The translations under genes and the position numbers were made by a program. 22,491 nt of DNA. Origin: CAYFJO01 sp964343305. GTDB taxonomy: Bacteria; Planctomycetota; Planctomycetia; Pirellulales; Pirellulaceae. The notes under the pieces are model-generated. The model searched no databases, was not told where the DNA came from, and saw only the letters and a list, made by a program, of their open reading frames with translations. Location: contig CAYFJO010000157.1 of the NCBI GenBank assembly GCA_964343305.1, forward strand, positions 1 through 22,491. Direction: 5' to 3'. Every line of letters begins with the position of its first letter. Positions within the stretch are counted from its first letter, which is position 1. Below are positions 15,976-22,491 of the stretch, piece after piece.

Positions 15976-16115
15976 CAACGGATGCCAGTCGATTGGGGTA
16001 ACCATCATGGCGAAGGCACTTCTTGTGCCAAAGACGCCAACGCCGAATTCTCTGCGGCAACGTCGTTCGGCACGTGCGAATCCGCACAGATGCTTCTGCA
16101 CCCGACCCGAAATCC

Positions 16116-16165
16116 TGTGGGACGGTTTCTCAAACCGTTCGCGACGGATTGGAAATCCGTTCTAC
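16116..16165. repeat. Short-form double palindrome (repeat family, locus 8)
   Basis: Fifty-bp A+B element with slight decay (CCGTTC arm, GTTCTAC end). It lies between the permease gene and the HydB-like gene. Its right edge gives the TAG stop of the permease on the minus strand. Orientation relative to transcription matches loci at 2834, 8447 and 12652. Confidence 0.88.
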
Positions 16166-17445
16166 TTTGTTCGTAGGCATCGTGGCATGAGGTAGAGCAG
16201 CAGGCCGACGGCTGCGAGCGACGTGCCAATGATAATCGCCGCCCTGCCCACGAAGGGCAGCATGACCAGCGATGAAAAAACGCCCAACAAAGGAATAACA
16301 GGCAGCTTGCCGATGCTGCCTGGGATCTTGAATGGACGGTCGACATGCGGTTCGCGATATCGCAACACAACGACGGCTCCGTTGATAATCACGAACGTGG
16401 TGAGTAGCGAAAAATTCGTCAGGCTGGCGACAACTGTGATGTTTTGCAACGTGACGATCATCGCGATCGCAAGAGCAGCGACGGCGCAAGTCGCGACATA
16501 GGGACTCTGCCGCGTTTTGTGGATCTTGGCAAAGACACGTGGCAGCGAACCGTCTTCGGCCATCCCGTACAACAGCCGCGCCGCCGACATCAACATGATC
16601 AGCACTGTGTTGCCCGTTGAAAAAAGAGCAATGACCGACAGCACAAGAAATGCCTTGTGTCCCAGGGCAAAGGCCGCAACGTCGGCAAGCGGCGACTTTG
16701 ACGCTCCGAGTTTTTCCCAGCCGAGGACCGAAACGGCACAGAGGGCGACAACGACGTAAAGAATCGTGGTGACAACGATTGAGAACATGACAGAACGAGG
16801 AATGTTCTTCGAGGCGTCACGCGTTTCTTCGGCAAGTTGGACGATCTCCTCAAAGCCGATGTAGGCAAAGAAGATCAGCGCCGCTGCCGTCAATATGCCG
16901 ATCGTTCCACCTGTCGCCGTCTCGAAATAGTCGGTGGTCCCCATTTTCGGTAGACCAACCACAATGACAATGCCAAGTCCGATCAACTCGACCGCCGTGC
17001 AGATACCAGCGACCCAAGCCGACTGCTCGATGCCATAGACCAGCAACGCCGCCGCGGCAACGACCAGCAGGCTTGCACTCAAGATCTCGTTGGTCCCAGT
17101 CATGGCGTGTAGATATCCCGCGAAACCGATCGCAACGGTCGACGAACAAACGCACACACCAAGCAGCAAGATCCACGCGGTAAGAAATGCCACAAAAGGC
17201 CCGAACGCTCGACTAGCGTAATAGTACTGCCCGCCCGCCTTCGGAATAAACGAACTGAGTTCCGCGTAGCTAAGCCCCGTAACGCCGGCAACCACGCTGG
17301 CGATGAAGAACGAAAGCCAGACGGAGTTTCCGGCGAGCAACGCGGCCTGTCCCACCAACGTGTAGATGCCGGCGCCCAGCATGACGCCCACGCCCATCAG
17401 TGTGCATTGGACGAGCCCGAGACTGCGCTTCAGCTCTTGCGTCAT
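16162..17445 (-). CDS. APC-superfamily amino-acid permease
   Basis: Cytoplasmic-membrane transporter of the amino acid-polyamine-organocation family, 427 aa with about 12 helices. The N terminus has MGVGVMLGAGIYTLVGQAA, the helix-1 substrate/ion motif, and ELSSFIPKAGGQYYYASRAFG, typical of APC permeases. FFAYIGFEEIVQLAEETRDASKNIPRS is the helix-6 to loop signature (seen here as FAYIGFEEI and EETRDASKNIPRS). The substrate is not predictable. The TAG stop comes from the palindromic repeat at 16116-16165. It faces the same way as the hydrogenase cluster with only about 60 to 190 bp between, so a shared transcript is possible, but no functional tie is evident. Confidence 0.92.
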   Translation of the reverse strand: MTQELKRSLGLVQCTLMGVGVMLGAGIYTLVGQAALLAGNSVWLSFFIASVVAGVTGLSYAELSSFIPKAGGQYYYASRAFGPFVAFLTAWILLLGVCVCSSTVAIGFAGYLHAMTGTNEILSASLLVVAAAALLVYGIEQSAWVAGICTAVELIGLGIVIVVGLPKMGTTDYFETATGGTIGILTAAALIFFAYIGFEEIVQLAEETRDASKNIPRSVMFSIVVTTILYVVVALCAVSVLGWEKLGASKSPLADVAAFALGHKAFLVLSVIALFSTGNTVLIMLMSAARLLYGMAEDGSLPRVFAKIHKTRQSPYVATCAVAALAIAMIVTLQNITVVASLTNFSLLTTFVIINGAVVVLRYREPHVDRPFKIPGSIGKLPVIPLLGVFSSLVMLPFVGRAAIIIGTSLAAVGLLLYLMPRCLRTK

Positions 17446-17802
17446 TTCGTTGTTACGGAGTTCTTGAGGATTTCGTCGACGGCAATGTTGTCAACGAAGA
17501 GATGAGGCTGAGTCGATGGACATCCGCAAACTCGGCTTCGAGATCCGAATGGAACAGCAGATACGGTCACAGTTTTTGCTGTTCGATGTGTCTGAGCGTT
17601 GCGGCCGATGCTGTAAACAATTAGCAGCATGTATTGTGCCAACGGTGTGTATCAGGAAACGGCGTAAGGTTTGCTATCCGTCGTGCGGTTGCCCACAATG
17701 GTCGTTGCGCGCACTTTGTGCGTTTTCGCGCACAATCGGTGCGACAGATTCGAGAGACATTTCTTCACTTGATCAGTCAAACTGTATTTGGGAGTACGTG
17801 AA
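17446..17802. other. Divergent intergenic region
   Basis: 357 bp between the permease (leftward) and the DUF1080 gene (rightward), so it should hold promoters for both. I see no credible gene: the open frames here are short, Cys-rich and lack similarity to anything I recognise. The only clear structure is the alternating CGCAC/GTGCG array at 17710-17743. Confidence 0.5.
17710..17743. promoter_or_regulatory. Alternating CGCAC/GTGCG half-site array (possible operator)
   Basis: Four five-base half-sites in alternating orientation: CGCAC-TTT-GTGCG, six bases, then CGCAC-AATCG-GTGCG. It ends about 60 bp before the DUF1080 start. It could be a regulator binding site or a pair of small hairpins. 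No regulator family is recognised. Confidence 0.35.
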
Positions 17803-18432
17803 ATGAAGACACATCTATGTGCCATTCTCTTGCTGGTTGCGGCCTTGAGTTTTGTGTCCCCGTCTCAGAGCCAAGCGGACGATGAGGGGTTTGTTTCGCT
17901 GTTCAACGGCAAGGATCTCAGCGACTGGGTAATCGTTGGAAAGGAACAAGGCTGGGCCGTCAAGGATGGCGTGATTCGTTCGGAAGGAGCCATGAGTGGC
18001 AAATGGCTGCGCAGCAACAAGCAGTACGAAGATTTTGTCCTGAACGTCGAATGGCGCCTCTCCAAAGGTGGCAACAGCGGAGTGTTCATTCGCGTTGCCG
18101 AAAAAGGTTTGCCGTGGTTTTCCGGCTACGAAGTGCAAATCTCAAACGCTCCGCGGGACGAAAAGCATTGCACCGGGTCGCTGTACGGATTCGTCGCGGT
18201 CAATCCGAGGCCCGACGAATCGGCCGACAAGTGGCACAAGTTTGAAATCACTTGCAAAGGCACTCACATCACCGTGATTGCCGATGGTGTCAAATGCATC
18301 GACTACGACCAGGCATCGTCTGACAAGACCAAGACGAAGCCGATGAAGGGCTACATCGGGCTACAGGATTCCCATTCGTCACAAGGCCACTATGTCGAAT
18401 ACCGAAACGTGAAGATCAAAGAGTTGGATTGA
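17803..18432 (+). CDS. Secreted DUF1080 / 3-keto-disaccharide hydrolase-like protein
   Basis: Exported 209-aa protein with a single DUF1080 (concanavalin-like jelly-roll) domain, very common in planctomycetes and linked to glycan processing. The signal peptide is MKTHLCAILLLVAALSFVSP with likely cleavage near SQA-DD. Domain marks: FVSLFNGKDLSDWVIVG at the start, GWAVKDGVIRSEG, GGNSGVFIRV, SGYEVQISN, TGSLYGFVAV, WHKFEITCKG and GYIGLQDSH before the last strand. The ATG at 17803 is preceded by GGGAG; a GTG-type start at 17788 would spoil the signal peptide. Its actual substrate is unknown. It is convergent with fhs, 32 bp away. Confidence 0.92.
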   Translation: MKTHLCAILLLVAALSFVSPSQSQADDEGFVSLFNGKDLSDWVIVGKEQGWAVKDGVIRSEGAMSGKWLRSNKQYEDFVLNVEWRLSKGGNSGVFIRVAEKGLPWFSGYEVQISNAPRDEKHCTGSLYGFVAVNPRPDESADKWHKFEITCKGTHITVIADGVKCIDYDQASSDKTKTKPMKGYIGLQDSHSSQGHYVEYRNVKIKELD

Positions 18433-18464
18433 GCTGAAGCACATTCTTCTAGCACCCACCGAAT

Positions 18465-20147
18465 CTATCTGAGGCCTGTGATGTTTCCGTCGGAGTCAAC
18501 ATCAATGCAGTTTGCCGCGGGTTTGGACGGCAAGCCGGGCATCGTGCCGATATCACCTGCGAGTGCGTAGATAAAGTCGGCACCCGATGCGAGTCGAACT
18601 TCGCGAATGGGGATTCGAAAACCGCGTGGACGACCTTTCCGCGTTGGATCGTGGCTCAGCGAGTATTGTGTCTTGGCGATGCAGACGGGTAGTTGGCCAA
18701 ATCCGTCAACTTTGATCTTTCGAAGTTGGCGGACCGCAGCCGGCTCAAAGTCGACACCCTCACCTCCATAAATCTTCGTGGCAATCGTTTGGAATTTGTC
18801 CTCGGGCGGCATGTCAAGTGGATAGAGGAATTCGAATTGGTTGGGCTTGTCACACGCTTGGATCAACGCCCTTGCCAGACTTGTCGCGCCGTCGCTGCCA
18901 AGACGAAATGCATCCGTGATCTCGGCCGCTGTTGCACCGTTACTTTGCGCAAGTTGTCGCACCAATTCCAACTCGCGATCCGTATCCGTAGGAAATTGAT
19001 TCACCGCAACGACGACCGGCAGGCCGAATTGCCGAATGATGTCGATATGCGCCGCCAAGTTTTCCGATCCCTCGCGGATTGACTCGAGATCCTCACTCAG
19101 CAATTCAGCCGGAAGCGGCTTACCCGCGCGGACTCGGAAACGCCCGCTGTGCATCTTCAACGCACGAACAGAACAGACCAGCACCTCGGCGGTCGGGCGC
19201 AAACCGCTGATACGGCACTTGATGTCAAAAAACTTTTCGGCACCACAATCCGCGCCGAAGCCGCTTTCGGTAATGACATAGTCGCCAAGCCGCACGGCAG
19301 CCAAGTCCGCGAGGATCGAACAATTTCCATGCGCGATGTTTCCAAACGGCCCCGTGTGAACCAGAGCCGGAGTATGCTCACAAGTCTGCACAAGATTCGG
19401 CCGAGCAGCGTCGCGGAGCAATGCAGCCATCGCGCCAGCGCAGCGCAGATCCTCAGCAAACACGAGCTGGTCGTCAGTCGATTGTCCGACGAGCACTCTG
19501 CCGAGGCGTGTGCGAAGATCCTGAAAGCTTGTCGCCAACGAGAGTACTGCCATCAATTCCGATGCCGCAGTCAACTCAAAACCCGTTTCACGAAGTGGCG
19601 CCTGGCGCAGGTTACCGAGTCCCGTCACGATGCGGCTCAATCCCTTGTCGCAAATGTCGATACAGCGCTGCCAGGTAATACTTGCCGGGTTAAGGATCGG
19701 CGACTTTCCACGCTTGACATGGTTGTCAATCATCGCGGCCAACAGATTGGTGGCCGAGGTGACGGCATGCATGTCACCGGTAAAATGTAAATTGACATCG
19801 TCACTCGGCAACAGAGTCGCACGCCCACCACCAGCACCACCACCCTTGATCCCAAACACCGGAGCTAGCGATGGCTCCCGAAGCGTCGCAATTGCTTTTT
19901 TCCCTTCGCGGCACAAAGCCATTGCCAGCGCGATCGTGACAACGGTCTTCCCTTCTCCGAACGGAGTTGGAGTGATCGCCGTCACGTCGACATATCGACC
20001 TAACGGGCGCTCCGTCAGTTTCCGTTCCAGCCCCAACGCGAGTTTTGCTTTGTGTCGGCCGTAGGGCTCATAATCCCGCAGTCCCAGGTCAAGTGATGAT
20101 GCGATTTCGTCGACGGGCCTGGGGGACGGGTGCGAGTCTCTCAACAT
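18465..20147 (-). CDS. fhs: Formate-tetrahydrofolate ligase
   Basis: Makes 10-formyl-THF from formate, THF and ATP; a C1 entry enzyme in the cytoplasm. It is 560 aa, the family length. The ATP loop is TPFGEGKT (61-68), where TPAGEGKT is usual. Other marks: REPSLAPVFGIKGGGAGGG, VNLHFTGDMHAVT, THTGPFGNIAHG-like segment (HTGPFGNIAHG), SGFGADCGAEKFFDIKCR, and a C-terminal AGDIGTMPGLP. The ATG at 20147 has GGAG five bases upstream. The several small departures suggest a divergent FTHFS branch. A formate-using enzyme near a hydrogenase is suggestive of C1 and H2 metabolism together, but no formate dehydrogenase is in the window. Confidence 0.95.
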   Translation of the reverse strand: MLRDSHPSPRPVDEIASSLDLGLRDYEPYGRHKAKLALGLERKLTERPLGRYVDVTAITPTPFGEGKTVVTIALAMALCREGKKAIATLREPSLAPVFGIKGGGAGGGRATLLPSDDVNLHFTGDMHAVTSATNLLAAMIDNHVKRGKSPILNPASITWQRCIDICDKGLSRIVTGLGNLRQAPLRETGFELTAASELMAVLSLATSFQDLRTRLGRVLVGQSTDDQLVFAEDLRCAGAMAALLRDAARPNLVQTCEHTPALVHTGPFGNIAHGNCSILADLAAVRLGDYVITESGFGADCGAEKFFDIKCRISGLRPTAEVLVCSVRALKMHSGRFRVRAGKPLPAELLSEDLESIREGSENLAAHIDIIRQFGLPVVVAVNQFPTDTDRELELVRQLAQSNGATAAEITDAFRLGSDGATSLARALIQACDKPNQFEFLYPLDMPPEDKFQTIATKIYGGEGVDFEPAAVRQLRKIKVDGFGQLPVCIAKTQYSLSHDPTRKGRPRGFRIPIREVRLASGADFIYALAGDIGTMPGLPSKPAANCIDVDSDGNITGLR

Positions 20148-20699
20148 CGATTCTCCGATTCACATACCGAGGTCACACATTACATGGCCGACTCGGCCAT
20201 TGCAACTTTAATGCCACGTGCAAGCGGTTTCTTTGCTGTACGTGAGAAGAACGGATTGACTTGATGTCGCGCAAGATGGGTGTAAGTCACGCGCAAACAC
20301 AAGGCAAGCGGCATTCCAAGTCTGACCAAAACGAAAGTCATACATATCGACCAAAGTGCATATTTCCTATTTTAGACAATCCTTAAACTTTTTCTAAAAT
20401 ACCCCCTTGGCGCAGTCCTAAAATTCTCTTACAAAGACGCCCCATAAGGATTCGGTCAGGAAATACTCTTCTATGGCCGGGGTGTTTTTTCGGAAGGGAT
20501 TCCGGTTGGGTCGAAGGACGTTTAACGGATTCCCATCAGGAGAAATAGCTCACCAGGACGAATTGCAGGACACGAATCTCCCACCCACCCCTGGCGGTCT
20601 CTCGTGCCACACCACGCTCGCTAGTTTTTCCCGCCTGACGTGATGTGCTGGCTCACTGTCTGTCGTTTTACCACCATTGATTCTGGAAAGGAGTCAACT
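20148..20699. other. Long divergent intergenic region between fhs and the thioredoxin-like gene
   Basis: 552 bp with no credible gene. It holds a perfect palindrome (20184-20200) near fhs and an AT-rich stretch around 20360-20400 with an 8-bp inverted repeat, ATTTTAGA (20369-20376) and TCTAAAAT (20393-20400), 16 bases apart. The AT-rich part is the best place for promoters. I see no known riboswitch or tRNA. Confidence 0.5.
20184..20200. promoter_or_regulatory. Perfect 17-bp palindrome upstream of fhs (possible operator)
   Basis: ATGGCCGA, one central base, then TCGGCCAT. It lies 37 bp before the fhs ATG, in the 5' leader or promoter region. A dimeric regulator site is the simplest reading; a leader hairpin is the alternative. 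No regulator is recognised. Confidence 0.45.
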
Positions 20700-21188
20700 A
20701 TGAATGCTGTGTTGGCAACGTTTGTGATTTCGGCGGCTTTGGGCGCAGAACCCGCTCCCAAGTGGCAATCGGATTATGGTGTTGCACTCAAATCGGCTCG
20801 TTACAATCATCGCCCTTTGTTGATCGTGCTGGAAAACGCCAATGATCCTGCGAAGAGCATCGAGCAGGTGCAGTACAACAAGGATTCGTCACAGGTCAAA
20901 TTGCTGAACACCTATTCGCTGTGCCGCATCGACGTTTCGACCGAATACGGCCAACGAGTTGCCAAGGCCTTTAAAGCCACGCAGTTCCCCTACACGGTGA
21001 TTACCAACACGGGTGCCAGTCGAATCAAATACCGCAAGGCCGGGCAATTCACGGGCGATCAATGGAATGCGGCGCTGGTTGCTCATAAGAGTTACGCTCG
21101 AACGAACAATGTGAGCAAAACGAACAGTAGCTCGCGAAGTTCTGGCACGTACTCGACACGTTCACGCGGTCGCTTTTGCCCTACGTGA
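20700..21188 (+). CDS. Small secreted thioredoxin-fold-like protein without CxxC
   Basis: 162-aa protein with a short signal peptide (MNAVLATFVISAALGA, cleavage near GA-EP). The middle part (SDYGVALKSARYNHRPLLIVL, then CRIDVSTEYGQRVAKAF, FPYTVITNTGA, GQFTGDQW) follows the thioredoxin-like pattern of secreted planctomycete proteins. The position where a CxxC would lie reads LENANDP, so it is probably not redox-active. The C terminus is Ser/Arg/Thr-rich and ends GRFCPT. The ATG at 20700 has AGGAG seven bases upstream; a GTG at 20640 is discarded. A strong terminator follows at 21245. Confidence 0.72.
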   Translation: MNAVLATFVISAALGAEPAPKWQSDYGVALKSARYNHRPLLIVLENANDPAKSIEQVQYNKDSSQVKLLNTYSLCRIDVSTEYGQRVAKAFKATQFPYTVITNTGASRIKYRKAGQFTGDQWNAALVAHKSYARTNNVSKTNSSSRSSGTYSTRSRGRFCPT

Positions 21189-21244
21189 CGGTAACTCAAA
21201 TCGGTGTCCGTGCGACACCAAATCGACGATTCATCAAACACAAC

Positions 21245-21284
21245 AGCCCCGCTCGACAACTGCGACGAGCGGGGCTGTTTTTAC
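21245..21284 (+). terminator. Strong intrinsic terminator after the thioredoxin-like gene
   Basis: A 13-bp perfect stem, ACAGCCCCGCTCG paired with CGAGCGGGGCTGT, with a ten-base loop and followed by a run of T. It begins 56 bp after the stop at 21188. The complementary strand has only a short A/T context, so it chiefly serves the rightward gene, though it may also block leftward transcripts from the TraB-like gene. Confidence 0.88.
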
Positions 21285-21431
21285 GTAGGGTGCGTGGAGC
21301 ACGGCCAAATTCAATCTGGTGTGTTCCGCAAGCCAATCCAACCAAACACACGACGGGATGAAGCTCGCCAACGGTGCCGTGCGCAACGCATCGACCTGTG
21401 AAGGCTTGCTGCACACACCTTATTGTTTGAT

Positions 21432-22448
21432 CTAGTCCTTCAACGCTTGCTTGAGCAGCTCTTCCAAAACACTGGTCAACACGCCTTCGACGGGCGATTT
21501 GCGTTTCATGCGCAGGTCCCAGGCCGTGACCCATTGGATGTCTGTCCGCTTCATACCAAAATCACGGACCAATCGCTCCTCGAAATCCGGCATGTGGGCG
21601 GCACCATAAAAGATGCCGATGCGTTTTTGACCGTTGGCCAGTTGCTTTTGGAAAACACGCATGGCCGCCTGGTTGCGGTCCTTGATCAGAATTGTATCCA
21701 GCGTGTTGCCCAGTCCCGAACCAGCTCCGTTGAGATTGGCAAATTGCTCAGCCAGCAATCGCTTGAACTTTGTCGTCCCGTATTCGTCGAACAACGTGTC
21801 GAACGGATCGAAGTTCTCCAACGATTTGAACTTGTCCGGATTTTGCTCCAAGTCCCGGGACTGAAGATTCTGCTGACGAAGTACATCGGCGGCGATGCTT
21901 AGTGCCAGCGTGATCCCGTTGTCGCCACGCTTCTCGATCGCTTTGCCCATTTCGGCCGGTGACATGTCGGCGTGGACGAAGTTTTCTCGCTTGTAATCGA
22001 TGTAGTTCAACTGGTGTTTCAGGTCGAGCACCGATTGCGAGATCTTTTGAATCCAGCGCAGCGGGTTATCGCTGTCCGCATCGGGATCGGGCACGGCTCG
22101 CTCTGGCGGCGCAACCAATTCGTACAATAGTGCGTCGTACTGCTCGAAGTGCCGATTCAGATACTCGTAGTAAGCAGCATCGCCAATGTGAACGACGCCG
22201 ATCAGGTCAACAACCAGCCCCCCTTCGCCGGATGCCGGGACATACCGCGCGATGGAAGTTTGCAGTGCGATTGGCGCGTCTTCCTCCATGCTGCGACGGA
22301 TCCGCATGTGGTTGGTGATCGACGGTTTCGTGGGTTTTGCCGAGATAGGTTTGTTCAGCGAGCCTGGATCGGCTTGCAATAACGCCGTCGAAGTTAAGAA
22401 CAAAACGGCGACCAACCAGCACTTCAGTGCATGAGCACCATACTTCAT
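21432..22448 (-). CDS. TraB/PrgY/GumN-family protein, exported
   Basis: 338-aa protein with an N-terminal signal sequence (CWLVAVLFLTSTALLQA, cleavage near QA-DP). The TraB-fold signature appears as LIGVVHIGDAAYYEYLNRHF with the GxxH motif, LLYELV with the conserved Glu, and late FYGAAHMPDFEERL, a second GxxH motif. Members of this fold include TIKI metalloproteases and pheromone-shutdown proteins; the substrate here is unknown. The ATG at 22448 is chosen because GAGGAG lies seven bases upstream; a TTG at 22463 is unlikely. Convergent with the thioredoxin-like gene. Confidence 0.82.
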   Translation of the reverse strand: MKYGAHALKCWLVAVLFLTSTALLQADPGSLNKPISAKPTKPSITNHMRIRRSMEEDAPIALQTSIARYVPASGEGGLVVDLIGVVHIGDAAYYEYLNRHFEQYDALLYELVAPPERAVPDPDADSDNPLRWIQKISQSVLDLKHQLNYIDYKRENFVHADMSPAEMGKAIEKRGDNGITLALSIAADVLRQQNLQSRDLEQNPDKFKSLENFDPFDTLFDEYGTTKFKRLLAEQFANLNGAGSGLGNTLDTILIKDRNQAAMRVFQKQLANGQKRIGIFYGAAHMPDFEERLVRDFGMKRTDIQWVTAWDLRMKRKSPVEGVLTSVLEELLKQALKD

Positions 22449-22491
22449 GTGACTGCTCCTCAATCAAAAGGGGAATTGAACGGGGGATAAG

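Noticed and set aside
1814..16165. CRISPR-like array
   Set aside because: The repeats are far apart, irregularly spaced and doubly palindromic, with genes between them; no cas genes.
17769..17780. TTGATCAGTCAA as an FNR/CRP-type site
   Set aside because: The half-sites are four bases apart, not the six needed for the FNR TTGA-N6-TCAA pattern.
17516..17806. Cys-rich 96-aa + strand open frame in the permease-DUF1080 gap
   Set aside because: No ribosome binding site or family pattern, it overlaps the DUF1080 start, and it runs through the palindromic promoter region.
20148..20400. ZTP or THF riboswitch before fhs
   Set aside because: I compared the leader with the remembered ZTP (pfl) consensus and did not find its conserved segments; only a simple palindrome is present.

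Overview
The window looks like planctomycete DNA, probably a Pirellulales-type member. The grounds are a secreted DUF1080 (3-keto-disaccharide hydrolase-like) protein, planctomycete-style secreted proteins, and many short palindromic repeats that encode GRIxNPS-like peptides. This placement is inferred from gene content. No rRNA or marker gene here proves it.

Layout. (1) Positions 3-674 hold the C-terminal part of an IS66-family transposase on the + strand, cut by the window edge. (2) Positions 703 to about 16000 form one long minus-strand cluster of 19 genes, many joined by ATGA or GTGA overlaps. In transcription order they are: a HydB/AsrA-like iron-sulfur protein, a HydG/PyrK-like FAD/NAD(P)/2Fe-2S protein, a HycB-like four-cluster ferredoxin, NuoH-, NuoB-, NuoC- and NuoD-like hydrogenase subunits, a 644-aa NuoL/MrpA-like antiporter subunit, an MbhD+MbhE-like protein, MrpB, MrpC, MrpD, MrpE, MrpF, MrpG, a HycF/NuoI-like ferredoxin, a HycI-like maturation protease, then HypA, HypB, HypC and HypD. 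(3) An APC-family amino-acid permease (16162-17445, minus) lies just upstream. (4) Positions 17446-22448 hold a DUF1080 protein, formate-tetrahydrofolate ligase (fhs), a small secreted thioredoxin-like protein and a TraB-family protein, with a strong terminator at 21245-21284.

How it works together. The large subunit keeps both CxxC pairs that bind the NiFe centre, and the cluster carries its own protease and Hyp maturation genes, so this is a real group 4 (membrane-bound, energy-converting) [NiFe] hydrogenase and not a Complex I or Mbx relative. A full Mrp-type Na+/H+ antiporter set is built in. A group 3b-like NAD(P)H module (HydB plus HydG) and a HycB-like ferredoxin head the operon. The predicted complex would couple electron flow between NAD(P)H or ferredoxin and H2 to Na+ or H+ translocation. 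hypE and hypF are not in the window.

The second notable feature is a family of about 50-77 bp double-palindrome repeats (outer ends GTAGGACGG/CCGTCCTAC) at eight loci between 1814 and 16165. All lie at gene 3' ends except one that sits in frame inside the NuoL-like gene. Several supply the stop codon or the last residues of the gene they touch. None was seen from 17.4 kb to the end.
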